Below, piece after piece: positions 1 through 8,739 of a DNA stretch of 64,000 nt. The position numbers were made by a program, and so were the translations under genes. Position 1 is the first letter of the stretch, and each line of letters starts with the position of its first letter. Below the pieces are notes generated by a model, which had not been told where the DNA came from, searched no databases, and saw only the letters and a list, made by a program, of their open reading frames with translations. Source of the DNA: Adhaeribacter rhizoryzae (lineage in GTDB: Bacteria; Bacteroidota; Bacteroidia; Cytophagales; Hymenobacteraceae); contig NZ_VWSF01000018.1 of the NCBI RefSeq assembly GCF_008629685.1, positions 1 to 64,000 on the forward strand, given 5' to 3'.

Positions 1-266
1 CGCTCTATCCGAATGTTGCTAAATATTGCATCTGCCATTTACCTCCAACAGCTCCCCGCTCCATTTTGTGTCCTAATCGTAGCCCTAATTTAGGGAAGGT
101 GCCCGGAGGGCGGAAGGGTTAATTCCACCAATAAGAAAATAAAATTCAGCCTGCGAGGAAAAACCAGCGAATAGAAAAGCCTGAATCAGAGAAGAAGTTT
201 AGCTGCAAAAAGGGATAAAACTAAATATTTCTCTATACTTGCAATCTAAGCACCACTTCAACCACC
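1..266. other. Intergenic sequence at window start
   Basis: No gene can be supported here. A short open frame runs from base 1 to a TAG near 93 without a recognisable product and could be the tail of an upstream gene. A low-complexity string around 99-118 (purine-rich, GTGCCCGGAGGGCGGAAGG) looks like a piece of an intergenic repeat. A weak TATACTTG at about 233 could be a -7 element for the DUF1080 gene, but no convincing -33 element is visible. Confidence 0.4.
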
Positions 267-1187
267 ATGCTAAAAGACTACAGAGCCAAAATATTCACCA
301 CGTTAGTTTTAACCCTAATATTCCTTGCTCCCGCGTTTAGCCAGGGCAAAGCCGAAAAGCAGGATTGGAAGCCTTTGTTTAACGGGAAAGACTTATCGGG
401 ATGGGATATAAAAATTGCCGGTCATAAGCTGAACGACAACTATAAAAACACGTTTCGCTACGAGGATGGAATGGTGCGGGTAAGCTACGACGAATACCAG
501 AATTTCGATAATAAATACGGGCACATGTATTACAAAGAGCCCTACTCCCACTACATTTTACGCTTCGAATACCGCTTTACCGGTAACCAAACACCCGGCG
601 GTGCTTCCTGGAACGTCCGGAATAGTGGCATAATGTTTCATTCGCAATCAGCGCAGAGCCTGACTTTTGAGCAGGAGTTTCCGGTATCGCTGGAAATACA
701 ATTCTTAGGAGGCTTGGGCAGTGGCGAGCGTCATACGGGTAATTTGTGTACGCCCGGTACCATCGTGCACATGAACGGCAAACTAAATCCCAGCCATTGC
801 ACCGACTCGAACTCTAAAACCTACCACGGCGACCGCTGGGTAAAGGGTGCCATTATTGTTTTAGGCGACTCTATTATAAAGCATGTTATAGAAGGCGACA
901 CGGTGCTTACTTACCAAAAATCACAAATTGGAGAAGTAGCGTGGGCCCAGGGTAAACAAGATGCTTACACCAAAGAATGGCTCAGTAAAAACGGCATGGC
1001 CTTAAAAGAAGGCTACATTGCCCTGCAGGCCGAAAGCCACCCGATTGATTTTCGGAATGTTGAAATACTCAACCTGAAAGGCTGCACCGACCCGAAAGCA
1101 AAAGGCTACAAATCTTATTACGTGGTATCGGATAATAAACCTTGCGAATACGGTTTTTGGGAGAAGTTGAAACGCGCGTTTAATTGA
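267..1187 (+). CDS. Secreted DUF1080 (3-keto-disaccharide hydrolase-type) protein
   Basis: 306 residues. An N-terminal hydrophobic segment (about 8-24) ending in APAFSQG is a signal peptide, so the protein is exported. The segment WKPLFNGKDLSGWDI (34-48) is the signature start of the DUF1080 concanavalin-like fold, and the jelly-roll-type sequence continues to the DFRNVEIL segment near residue 265. DUF1080 members bind or cleave sugar derivatives; some hydrolyse 3-keto-glycosides. No catalytic assignment can be made from sequence alone. The gene stands alone, with hemW convergent behind it. It is longer than the second DUF1080 protein in this window (52604-53377) and is not a close paralogue. 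The ATG is preceded by an A/C-rich leader with no clear ribosome-binding site. Confidence 0.85.
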   Translation: MLKDYRAKIFTTLVLTLIFLAPAFSQGKAEKQDWKPLFNGKDLSGWDIKIAGHKLNDNYKNTFRYEDGMVRVSYDEYQNFDNKYGHMYYKEPYSHYILRFEYRFTGNQTPGGASWNVRNSGIMFHSQSAQSLTFEQEFPVSLEIQFLGGLGSGERHTGNLCTPGTIVHMNGKLNPSHCTDSNSKTYHGDRWVKGAIIVLGDSIIKHVIEGDTVLTYQKSQIGEVAWAQGKQDAYTKEWLSKNGMALKEGYIALQAESHPIDFRNVEILNLKGCTDPKAKGYKSYYVVSDNKPCEYGFWEKLKRAFN

Positions 1188-1229
1188 GGAGCCGGTTAAA
1201 ACCTGCCCTTTAACTACTTACCTCATATG

Positions 1230-1258
1230 GCGCAAGTTTAGCGAAGCGTAACTTGTGT
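1230..1258. repeat. Palindromic intergenic repeat
   Basis: GCGCAAGTTTAGCGAAGCG followed by TAACTTGTGT forms a small hairpin with arms GCAAGTT/AACTTGT. It lies between convergent genes. Its GC pattern resembles dispersed palindromic repeats of this group; there is only one copy in the window. Confidence 0.4.
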
Positions 1259-1264
1259 CTATTG

Positions 1265-1315
1265 ATGAAAGGAAGTTTTCAACTTCCGTACGTCGAAGGC
1301 TTCTTTTCATTTTTA
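1265..1315 (+). terminator. Rho-independent terminator of the DUF1080 gene
   Basis: ATGAAAGGAAG (1265-1275) pairs with CTTCTTTTCAT (1300-1310) with one G-U pair. A nested 7-bp hairpin (GGAAGTT/AACTTCC) sits on the left side, and a run of T follows. It is placed correctly to end transcription from the DUF1080 gene. Confidence 0.5.
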
Positions 1316-1372
1316 CACACTAGTCAGAAATTGGTGCGAGCTAAAGCGGGCAAAATGGAGCCAGTAAATTAT

Positions 1373-2512
1373 TTATGCTTGTGCCTGCGGCTCCAGGAAT
1401 AAATCTAGCGTAATTTGGTCAGCGAGTAATTTGCCTTTATCGGTCAGGTACAATACTTCGTCCTGAATCCGGATATATTCTTTCTGCAATAACTCGTCTA
1501 AATATTCTTTTTGTTGCACGCGTAAATCCACACCAAACTGGCGGAGGCGGTTCAGGTCGCAACCCCAGATAGTGCGCAGGCTGGTGAGCAAATATTCGTT
1601 GGCCTGATCCACTACGGTTAGCTCTTCACGTTCAAAGGCCAGTTGGTTTTGCGTTAGCGCCGTCAGGTATTTAGCATTATTGGCGACATTGTATTGCCGG
1701 GAATGGCTGTTAAAAGAATGTGCGCTGGGTCCTAAGCCCAAATAATGCACGCCCCGCCAATAGTTACTGTTGTGTTTCGACTCAAAGCCGGGTAAGCAAA
1801 AATTAGATATTTCGTACTGCGTAAAACCATGCGCCTGCATCTGGGCTACCAATATTTCGAATTGCTCAGCTACAAATTCGTCTTCGCTGGGTTTAAAACT
1901 GCCTTTTTTGGTCCAGCGACCCAAAGCGGTTTTTTCCTCAATGGTAAGGGCATAGCACGATACATGCTGCACCTGCAGCGAGAATAATTTTGTTAAATCT
2001 GCCAGCCACAACTCGTGCGAAGGCGCCGGAATGCCATAAATTAAATCGGTAGTAATATTAGTAAAGCCGGCGTCCTGCGCATAAAGCACCGAATAATATG
2101 CTTCCTGGGCGTTGTGGGCTCGGTTCATGCGTCGCAAATGTTCCTCGTGAAACGACTGAATACCAATGCTGAGGCGGTTTACCGGTGAAGCTGCCAGCTC
2201 CTGCAGTTTAGCTTTCGTCAAGTCATCCGGATTGGCTTCCAGGGTAATTTCGGCATCCGGAGCAATATTAAAGCAGCGGTGCAGCGTACTAAATATTTGT
2301 AGTAACTCTTCTGAGCTAAGCAAAGAAGGTGTGCCGCCGCCAAAGTAAATTGTATTAATGGTTTGGTTGCCTAAATATTGCTGTTGCAAAGCAATTTCCT
2401 GGCAAATAGCCGTTACCACACTGCTTTTATGCCGCAGCGAAGTACTAAAGTGAAAATCGCAGTAATGACAGGCCTGCTTACAAAAAGGAATATGAATATA
2501 AATACCGGCCAC
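1373..2512 (-). CDS. hemW: Radical SAM family heme chaperone HemW
   Basis: 379 residues. The N-terminus carries the radical-SAM cluster motif C-x3-C-x2-C (C11, C15, C18), in IPFCKQACHYCDF. Next come GGGTPS (radical-SAM glycine motif), a SIGIQSF segment and YGIPAP, followed by the C-terminal HemW domain. HemW is related to oxygen-independent coproporphyrinogen oxidase (HemN), but its family has the shorter spacing seen here and acts as a heme chaperone; C-x3-C-x2-C without the extra HemN cysteine supports HemW. The start is GTG (2510-2512), which puts the first cysteine 10 residues in, as usual for the family. A TAACTTTG box on the minus strand (2594-2601) could be its -7 element. It is a single gene with convergent and divergent neighbours. 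Confidence 0.9.
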   Translation of the reverse strand: MAGIYIHIPFCKQACHYCDFHFSTSLRHKSSVVTAICQEIALQQQYLGNQTINTIYFGGGTPSLLSSEELLQIFSTLHRCFNIAPDAEITLEANPDDLTKAKLQELAASPVNRLSIGIQSFHEEHLRRMNRAHNAQEAYYSVLYAQDAGFTNITTDLIYGIPAPSHELWLADLTKLFSLQVQHVSCYALTIEEKTALGRWTKKGSFKPSEDEFVAEQFEILVAQMQAHGFTQYEISNFCLPGFESKHNSNYWRGVHYLGLGPSAHSFNSHSRQYNVANNAKYLTALTQNQLAFEREELTVVDQANEYLLTSLRTIWGCDLNRLRQFGVDLRVQQKEYLDELLQKEYIRIQDEVLYLTDKGKLLADQITLDLFLEPQAQA

Positions 2513-2742
2513 CGTTATGCTTCTGCGCTGTTATGAAAAAGATTAGTAATATTTGTAGTAACTTCGTTCCGGGCAATAACCCGGTAAACGGTACAAAGTT
2601 AGAAACAAATACTAACCCGGATTCTGTTCATCTTTTTAAATATTAATTCTGATAAAGAATATTGCTGTAGGTATAAAAACAGCTTAACTGTACCACACTT
2701 ACTTATAGTAATTGTATTGAACTATCAAATTTATTAAAAACT

Positions 2743-2763
2743 CCCCTCCTGTTTTAGGAGGGG
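2743..2763. repeat. Hairpin in the leader of the outer-membrane protein gene
   Basis: CCCCTCCT and AGGAGGGG form a perfect 8-bp stem with a 5-nt loop, 33 bases before the ATG of the next gene. It resembles the arms of the 144-bp inverted-repeat element at 12327-12470. Confidence 0.45.
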
Positions 2764-2795
2764 CAGTAAACCAAGAGGTAAGGAATATTTATAAA

Positions 2796-4577
2796 ATGCT
2801 TTGGGGTAGAGTTGTTTGGGGGTGCTTACTTTTACTGAGCCTAACGATACAGGTCTCGGGCCAAGCGCCCTCCAAACCAATACCCGCCCGGCCAGTACAC
2901 CTGGTACTAAAAACCACCGCAACCGACCAAAACGTACTACAAAAATATAATTACAAAAAATCTGTCTCTGATTCGCTGGGAGTCCTCCAGGAATTAAAAG
3001 CCTTAACTTTACAGCTTCAAAACGATGCTTACCTAACTGCCTCGGCCGACAGCTTTTATTTTCGGCACGATACCCTGTATGTGCAATATTTTGTGGGCGA
3101 ACGCTACCGATGGGCGCGGCTGCGCAACGGTAATCTCGGCGATGATTTGCTCCTGCGCGCCGGCTACAAAGAAAAATTATACCAAAACGTACCTTTTCTG
3201 CCGAAAGAATGGGCCCGGTTGCAGGAAGATGTACTCACCCTGGCCGAAACCAGCGGCTATCCGTTTGCCCGCATTTATTTAGATTCGGTGCAGATCCAAA
3301 ACAACGAGATAGATGCCACAGTGGTGTTGGATAAAGGCCGGTTAATGGTTTTCGATACGCTGCAACTGGAAGGCAACACCCGCACTACCAAACGCTTTCT
3401 GTCTAAATATTTACAATTGTACCCGGGGCAGGCTTACAATCAGCAAAAAGTAGCGCGCGTGCAGCAGTTGTTACGACAATTACCCTATATAGAAATAATC
3501 CGGCCGGCCCAGGTGCACTTCTCCGAAAACAAGGCTACCCTGGTTCTGTTCCTGAACGACAAAAAAGCAAACCAACTGGATGGTATTGTTGGTTTTCTGC
3601 CCGACCCGAATAGCCAAAGCCGTAAATTTTTAATTAACGGCGAGATTACCCTTAACATCCGGAATATGCGGGGCAGCGGCAAACAATTAGGCTTGCAGTG
3701 GCGCAAAGTAGAGCGGGCCTCGCAGTTGCTGGACGCCAATTACGTGCACCCGAATATTCTGGGTTCGCCGTTTGAACTAAGTGGCCGCTTTAACCTGCAC
3801 AAACAAGATTCCACTTTTATTACTTTGCGCCCCAGGCTAGAGCTTTCGTATTATACCCTGCACGGCAGCCGGGTTAGTTTTTTTACCCAAATGCGTAGTT
3901 CAAGGTTGTTGCTTTCGCCGGCCGGGGTGCGCAACTTAAAAGATACCCTGCAACTGGCCGATGTAAAATACAATGCCTACGGCATCAGCTACCAGCGCAA
4001 CACCCTCGACGATATTTATTTTCCGCGCCAGGGCTACCAAACCGATGTGCAATTAGCCGTGGGTAATAAAAATATATTGCGTAACAATGCTTTCGAACAA
4101 AGTTATTACGATACCATTTCACTCCGCACTACGCAACTTACCGGCGCCTGGCGCGGCGAATATTACCACCAACTTACCAAAAACAGCGTGATCCTAACCC
4201 GGCTTCAGGGCGAAACGTTGTTTAACAAGCGCCTCTATTTAAACGATTTATTCCGGCTGGGTGGCCTCACCTCTATCCGGGGCTTCACCGATTTTTCTTT
4301 CTACGCCTCTACTTACGCCGTGGGCACCCTGGAATACCGCTTCTATACTGCCCCCGACTCGTATTTACTACTTTTCTACGACCAAGGCTATTACCGCCGC
4401 GATATACCCCAAAACAAAACCCAGCAATATCCTTTTGGTCTGGGCGGTGGCATTAGTTTTAGCACGGGTGCCGGTATTTTTCAATTTGTTTACTCGGTGG
4501 GCCGTTCCCGGGAATTAAAGCAGCCCATCAGCCTGAACTTTTCTAAAATTCATTTTGGTATTGTAAGCCGGTTTTAA
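2796..4577 (+). CDS. BamA/TamA-family (Omp85) outer-membrane protein
   Basis: 593 residues with a signal peptide ending near VSGQA (residue 23). The middle region (about 180-260) contains a POTRA-like module (VLDKGRLMVFDTLQLEGN, then TTKRFLSKYLQLYPGQ). The C-terminal half is a beta-rich barrel with GLTSIRGF near residue 490, a good match to the Omp85 loop-6 xRGF motif, and the chain ends in an aromatic residue (VSRF) as outer-membrane proteins do. It is shorter than canonical BamA (usually over 750 residues with five POTRA domains), so a TamA-like or accessory Omp85 translocase is more likely than the essential BamA. It stands alone between hemW (divergent) and the tRNA gene. The ATG is preceded by a purine-rich stretch (AGAGGTAAGG, 2774-2783). 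Confidence 0.8.
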   Translation: MLWGRVVWGCLLLLSLTIQVSGQAPSKPIPARPVHLVLKTTATDQNVLQKYNYKKSVSDSLGVLQELKALTLQLQNDAYLTASADSFYFRHDTLYVQYFVGERYRWARLRNGNLGDDLLLRAGYKEKLYQNVPFLPKEWARLQEDVLTLAETSGYPFARIYLDSVQIQNNEIDATVVLDKGRLMVFDTLQLEGNTRTTKRFLSKYLQLYPGQAYNQQKVARVQQLLRQLPYIEIIRPAQVHFSENKATLVLFLNDKKANQLDGIVGFLPDPNSQSRKFLINGEITLNIRNMRGSGKQLGLQWRKVERASQLLDANYVHPNILGSPFELSGRFNLHKQDSTFITLRPRLELSYYTLHGSRVSFFTQMRSSRLLLSPAGVRNLKDTLQLADVKYNAYGISYQRNTLDDIYFPRQGYQTDVQLAVGNKNILRNNAFEQSYYDTISLRTTQLTGAWRGEYYHQLTKNSVILTRLQGETLFNKRLYLNDLFRLGGLTSIRGFTDFSFYASTYAVGTLEYRFYTAPDSYLLLFYDQGYYRRDIPQNKTQQYPFGLGGGISFSTGAGIFQFVYSVGRSRELKQPISLNFSKIHFGIVSRF

Positions 4578-4667
4578 CCAACCTGTAAGCCGCAACCAAG
4601 CTAATTCAAAAATAAATCCACTAATCCTAAAGCACTTAGCTTTTATCCCAGAATATTTCGCAGGCAG

Positions 4668-4700
4668 TTTTTGTTTATTCCGAATACTTTCCTACTTTTG
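4668..4700 (+). promoter_or_regulatory. Bacteroidota-type promoter of the initiator tRNA gene
   Basis: TTTTTG (4668-4673) and TACTTTTG (4693-4700) are separated by 19 bases and match the -33 (TTTG) and -7 (TAnnTTTG) consensus of the Bacteroidota primary sigma factor. The tRNA begins 14 bases downstream. Confidence 0.7.
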
Positions 4701-4713
4701 TATTACCAAACAG

Positions 4714-4789
<76 letters not shown>

Positions 4790-4792
4790 AAT

Positions 4793-4828
4793 AAAAGCCT
4801 TGTAAGTGAAAACTTGCAAGGCTTTTTT
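4793..4828 (+). terminator. Intrinsic terminator of the tRNA gene
   Basis: AAAAGCCTTGTAAGT and ACTTGCAAGGCTTTT form a 15-bp stem (one G-U) with a short A-rich loop, followed by a T run. Confidence 0.85.
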
Positions 4829-5013
4829 CGTTTTAGGGATTATCCAAAATGCTGGTATTTATAAAATATTAAAATTTCTGAACACAAATTAGAGAAGTAC
4901 TGAATATTTGAAATACGCTTTGCTAGTTTTAAGATTAAGGCAATAAATATTAAACACAGTTTCCAATCACCTTCCCTTCGGGTAAATCCGTCATTTTTGC
5001 CGAAATTTACACC

Positions 5014-6003
5014 ATGAAACAGGTTTTAGTTCTGCTGTTACTTTTAGGCAGTTTTGTTAGCCAGGCCCAGGCACTGCGGAAACGGACGGTAAAGTTGATG
5101 GGCAGCCGGTTCGATATAACCATTGTGGCGGCAGATTCTTTAGCGGCAGAAAAAAATATTGATGCGGTTATTGCCGAAGTTACCCGGATTGAAAACTTAA
5201 TCTCAGATTGGCGGGATTATACCCAGATTTCGCAGGTAAATAAAAACGCCGGTATTGCGCCGGTTAAAGTAGACCCGGAAGTTTTTGCTTTAACCGAACG
5301 GGCGCTTCGTTTCTCTAAAATTACCAAAGGTGCTTTTGATATTAGTTTTGCCGCCATGGACCGCATCTGGAAGTTTGATGGTTCCATGACCCAAATGCCC
5401 AGTCCGGAAGTTATTAAACAATCGATTGCCAAAGTAGGCTATAAAAATATTGTATTAGACCGGGAGCATTCTACTATTTTCTTAAAAAAGAGAGGCATGA
5501 AGATTGGCTTTGGGGCCTTAGGCGAAGGGTATGCGGCTGACCGGTGCCGCGAGATGATGCTGGCTAAAGGAATAAAAGCGGGTATTGTAAACGGCTCCGG
5601 CGATATGAGTACCTGGGGCAAGCAACCTAACGGCAGCGACTGGGCCATTGGCATCACCAACCCCATGCAACGCGATACAATATTTGCCGTCATTCCCTTG
5701 CGGCAAGGCGCTGTAGTAACCTCAGGCAGTTACGAAAAATATGTGGAGTTTAACGGCAAGCGCTATGCCCATATTATAAACCCGGCTACCGGCTACCCCG
5801 CTACCGGCTTAACCAGCGTAACCGTATTTGGCCCTAGCGCCGAAACCGCCAATGGCTTTAGTACTTCTATGATGGTATTGGGCAAAAAGAAAGGGCTGAA
5901 ATTATTGAAAAAATATCCCGAATACAGCGCTATCCTAATTACCGACAATGGGGAAGTTCTTTCTTCGCCTAATTTAAATATTGCGGATTATAAGCTGAAG
6001 TAA
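5014..6003 (+). CDS. apbE: FAD:protein FMN transferase (ApbE)
   Basis: 329 residues. The signal peptide (1-20, ending SQAQA) places it in the periplasm. ApbE attaches FMN from FAD to a Ser/Thr of target proteins. Family landmarks are in order: MGSRFDI near 29-35, FDISFAAM, GFGALGEGYAADR, NGSGD (FAD/metal site) and HIINPATGYPA. Near the C-terminus the usual A-D-x-x-S/T metal-ligand motif reads ETANGFSTSMMV, with Asn where Asp is usual, and the common GKGY reads GEGY. The family tolerates variation at both positions, but this may affect activity. It converges with an operon encoding a DUF2271 protein with a candidate flavinylation site and a PepSY-flavodoxin reductase, which are likely partners. 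Confidence 0.9.
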   Translation: MKQVLVLLLLLGSFVSQAQALRKRTVKLMGSRFDITIVAADSLAAEKNIDAVIAEVTRIENLISDWRDYTQISQVNKNAGIAPVKVDPEVFALTERALRFSKITKGAFDISFAAMDRIWKFDGSMTQMPSPEVIKQSIAKVGYKNIVLDREHSTIFLKKRGMKIGFGALGEGYAADRCREMMLAKGIKAGIVNGSGDMSTWGKQPNGSDWAIGITNPMQRDTIFAVIPLRQGAVVTSGSYEKYVEFNGKRYAHIINPATGYPATGLTSVTVFGPSAETANGFSTSMMVLGKKKGLKLLKKYPEYSAILITDNGEVLSSPNLNIADYKLK

Positions 6004-6023
6004 AATATCCTGAAGATAGCACC

Positions 6024-6098
6024 TACCCTTGGTCCGTCCTCTGACAGACCAACAATATTTAGCCTATTCTTCTGACCTGTGCCCTCACAGGCCAAGAA
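6024..6098. repeat. Intergenic repeat R2, copy 1
   Basis: Begins ACCCTTGGTCCGTCC and continues CTGACAGACCAA (a hairpin), then TATTCTTCTGACCTGTG. The same ordered blocks recur at 6383-6491, so the two copies flank the MITE-like element at 6131-6277. Confidence 0.55.
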
Positions 6099-6130
6099 CA
6101 TGGGGTACAGGCCAGGGAAATAACTTCATT

Positions 6131-6277
6131 TGCTATCGCGAGCGTCCTCGCTCGTGACGACTATTATCCGGCCTCTGGCCGCCGTAAACAGTTATTTAAA
6201 CTTCTATCAACGAGATACTATACAGGCCAGAGGCCTGAGTCATAAAAAAATCACGGGCGTGGACGCTCGCGATAGCA
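6131..6277. repeat. MITE-like element R1, intact copy (147 bp)
   Basis: Perfect 17-bp terminal inverted repeats (TGCTATCGCGAGCGTCC at 6131-6147 and its reverse complement at 6261-6277). A second, inner pair is also perfect: GGCCTCTGGCC at 6170-6180 and GGCCAGAGGCC at 6225-6235. There is no coding capacity and no obvious target-site duplication. Diverged relatives lie at 47525-47653 and 38817-38934. A 77-codon open frame crossing it is a by-product of the repeat. Confidence 0.75.
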
Positions 6278-6382
6278 TTTTAGAATATTATAATAACAAA
6301 TATTCTTATCACAGTCCAACAAGTTTCATCCTGAATAATAGTAGTAACCGGATAGCAAATTAAAATATTGAAATTCTTCCCC

Positions 6383-6491
6383 ACCCTTGGTCTGTCCCCT
6401 GACAGACCAATTTCAAGAAATAAATAATAAAATTTACCCAGCGATATTCAAGCTATTCTTCTGGCCTGTGAGGCACAGGCCAGAAGAATGT
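6383..6491. repeat. Intergenic repeat R2, copy 2
   Basis: ACCCTTGGTCTGTCCCCTGA with CAGACCAA, then TATTCTTCTGGCCTGTG and its complement CACAGGCCAGAAGAA, a strong hairpin near the 3' end of the reductase gene. It may also serve as a terminator for the minus-strand operon, although no T run follows. Confidence 0.55.
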
Positions 6492-6530
6492 CTAGTGTCT
6501 GATATCTAACTACTAAAGTCTGGTTTCTCC

Positions 6531-8726
6531 CTAATAACAATCCGTTAGTAATTGGCTCCGCGACTGGTAGTAACTAATATTTTGGTTTAGCTTAGTCTGG
6601 CAGATATTTTCCAGGATGGCGGTAACATCTTTTTGCATAGCCAAGGAGCCACAAATCATGATTACACCGCCGGTAGCTAATAAATTTGCCACCAGATCGG
6701 CATCCCGGCTAATTAAATCGCTCACATATTGCTTCTCGCCTTCTCTTGATAAAGCAAGGTGCAGTTGGGTTAGCCTTTGGGCCGTTTTATTCTCCTCTAA
6801 AAAAGGTTTATATAAATTACAAGATTCCCTGTCGCGGAAGCCGCCGTATAAATGAATGGGGGTTTGCTGGCTGTTCTGACAAATCATGCCCAGGAATGGC
6901 CCAATACCGGTGCCGTTGGCAATCATAAGTACGCCAGTTGCTTTCTTCGGGAAGTGGAAGTGGTCGTTTTTAATAATACGGGCCGGAATGGTATCGCCGG
7001 GTTTTAAGCGGTGCAGAAAGCCGGAGCCTAAGCCATCCGGTAAAAGCCGGACACTTACCTGTAATTCCTGCTGCACCAGGCCAATGGAATAAAGCCGTTC
7101 CCGGTGGTCGTTGGCCGGATAGATCGCCAATAAATCGCCGGAGGTAAATTTAATTTTTCTTTTTGGCTGGAAACGGATTAAAAAGGTGCCTTCGGTATTT
7201 TCGCAACAGGTATTAGCGGCCACCGTAAGCGTTTCGAAGCGCTTGGTTTGGGTTTTCCTGAGTTCGGGTAAAACGGCCAGCGCAATACCAGCTTGCTGCG
7301 ACCAGGCTTCGGCCCATAAACTAAATTCTTCCGGCGACCGGTCGTTCACGGTATGCATATCCAGCAACGGCGTAGCCCAGGCCTGATGCGAAAGCATTTG
7401 GTTTACCTCAAAGGCAAACTTGCAAAAATCGGCGTACTTATGCGAGCCAAAACCAATGACCGAATACCGGACTGGTTGCGCCTGGGGCGTAGTTTGCAGG
7501 AGTTTTACAAAACGTTTGGCATTGGTGGGCGGGTCGCCGAGGCCGTAAGTAGCCGTTAATATTATAAGATGTTCGGCCTGCGGATAAAGGGTATAATTAT
7601 TTAATTCCGTTAAAAAAGGTTTCTGGCCGTGCTTGATTAATTGCTGCTGAATGGCGCGCGCAAAACGGAACGTATTGCCGTTTTCGGAACCAACCAAAAT
7701 AATAAACCGGCTTTCGTCTAAAGTATATTTATTTTTTATACTTTTTGCCCGACGTCTAAAGGATATTTTAAATCCGGAATAAATAAAAAACAAAATATTG
7801 CCCGACGCTACGGCTAAAATAATCGCCCAAATAATATTGGTTCGGCCGGTGTGTAAATCAAGGCTTAATTCCGTTAGCAGTTGGGCGGTAGGGTATTTTG
7901 CTTCGCTTAAAATTTCGCCGGTTAATTGGTTTACGGCTACTTCGCGGTCTTTTAGTTTAAGTGTATAATAATCTTCGGGGTCATCGGAAAAAGGGAATTC
8001 TACGCTTTGTACTTCGCTGAGGAGTGTGTTTTTAAAAATAGCAAAACTAGCCGGTTCTTGCCTGGGTTCTTCTTTAATGGCATCAAAATCAACTTCGGTG
8101 GCTACTTTTTCGGGGGGAATTATCTCAAACCGAACCAAGGAAAGATAGGTGCCGGTGCCGGCAATTAGGATAATGGGAATTAACGATAATCGGCCTAACA
8201 CTACGTGGTAATATTGGGCAGCATTTTCTTTTACAATGCGAGTAAAAAAACGCTTTATACCGCGTTGCCGCTGAATTATGAGCATGGTGCCCGAAACTGC
8301 AATCAGCAATAATAAAAAGGCGGTGAGGCCAATAATAAAACGGCCGGTTTCGTGAATAAAAAGCGAGCGGTGCAAATCGGTTACCCACAAAAAAAATTCG
8401 CTTTGCTTTTCGGGTGTGCCCAATATTTTACCGGTTTGGGGGTCGATGTAGGCTTCCAGGTTTTCGCCTTTGTTATCGCTGCCTTTTATAATAACAAACT
8501 GGTGGTGGTTTACCGTGAGCTCGCTAATGCCGGGGTATTTGCTGCGGAGCAGGGGCAGCGTTTGCGCCAATGAAGCCTGCTCAAACCCTGCGGTATGGTA
8601 AGGTTGTATTTTTTGCGCAACCGGTTCAAAGGCCAGGATAACCCCGGTAACGGATGCTAACAGCAATAAAAGAAAAGAAGATACAGCCAGGGCTAAATGG
8701 CTGTATCTCCAGATGGAAATCGTCAT
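6531..8726 (-). CDS. PepSY-associated membrane flavodoxin/NAD(P)H reductase
   Basis: 731 residues. Four membrane segments (about 12-32, 129-150, 178-198, 297-318) enclose a PepSY-type periplasmic region (residues 33-128 and about 200-290). A flavodoxin domain follows (VGSENGNTFRFA, 344-355; the FMN phosphate loop), then a ferredoxin-NADP reductase-type module with RLYSIGL (FAD), ANGTGIGPFLGM (NADP) and a C-terminal CGSLAMQKDV segment. The order matches PepSY-linked sulfite-reductase-type flavoproteins, which pass cytosolic NAD(P)H electrons across the membrane, often for iron reduction or to flavinylated partners. It is the last gene of a three-gene minus-strand operon, 13 bases after the DUF2271 gene. 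The substrate is unknown. Confidence 0.88.
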   Translation of the reverse strand: MTISIWRYSHLALAVSSFLLLLLASVTGVILAFEPVAQKIQPYHTAGFEQASLAQTLPLLRSKYPGISELTVNHHQFVIIKGSDNKGENLEAYIDPQTGKILGTPEKQSEFFLWVTDLHRSLFIHETGRFIIGLTAFLLLLIAVSGTMLIIQRQRGIKRFFTRIVKENAAQYYHVVLGRLSLIPIILIAGTGTYLSLVRFEIIPPEKVATEVDFDAIKEEPRQEPASFAIFKNTLLSEVQSVEFPFSDDPEDYYTLKLKDREVAVNQLTGEILSEAKYPTAQLLTELSLDLHTGRTNIIWAIILAVASGNILFFIYSGFKISFRRRAKSIKNKYTLDESRFIILVGSENGNTFRFARAIQQQLIKHGQKPFLTELNNYTLYPQAEHLIILTATYGLGDPPTNAKRFVKLLQTTPQAQPVRYSVIGFGSHKYADFCKFAFEVNQMLSHQAWATPLLDMHTVNDRSPEEFSLWAEAWSQQAGIALAVLPELRKTQTKRFETLTVAANTCCENTEGTFLIRFQPKRKIKFTSGDLLAIYPANDHRERLYSIGLVQQELQVSVRLLPDGLGSGFLHRLKPGDTIPARIIKNDHFHFPKKATGVLMIANGTGIGPFLGMICQNSQQTPIHLYGGFRDRESCNLYKPFLEENKTAQRLTQLHLALSREGEKQYVSDLISRDADLVANLLATGGVIMICGSLAMQKDVTAILENICQTKLNQNISYYQSRSQLLTDCY

Positions 8727-8739
8727 AAATTAAACTAAA

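Noticed and set aside
6130-6363. 77-codon open frame between apbE and the reductase operon
   Set aside because: It lies across the R1 element, whose inverted ends and palindromes explain the sequence. The translation has no protein features.
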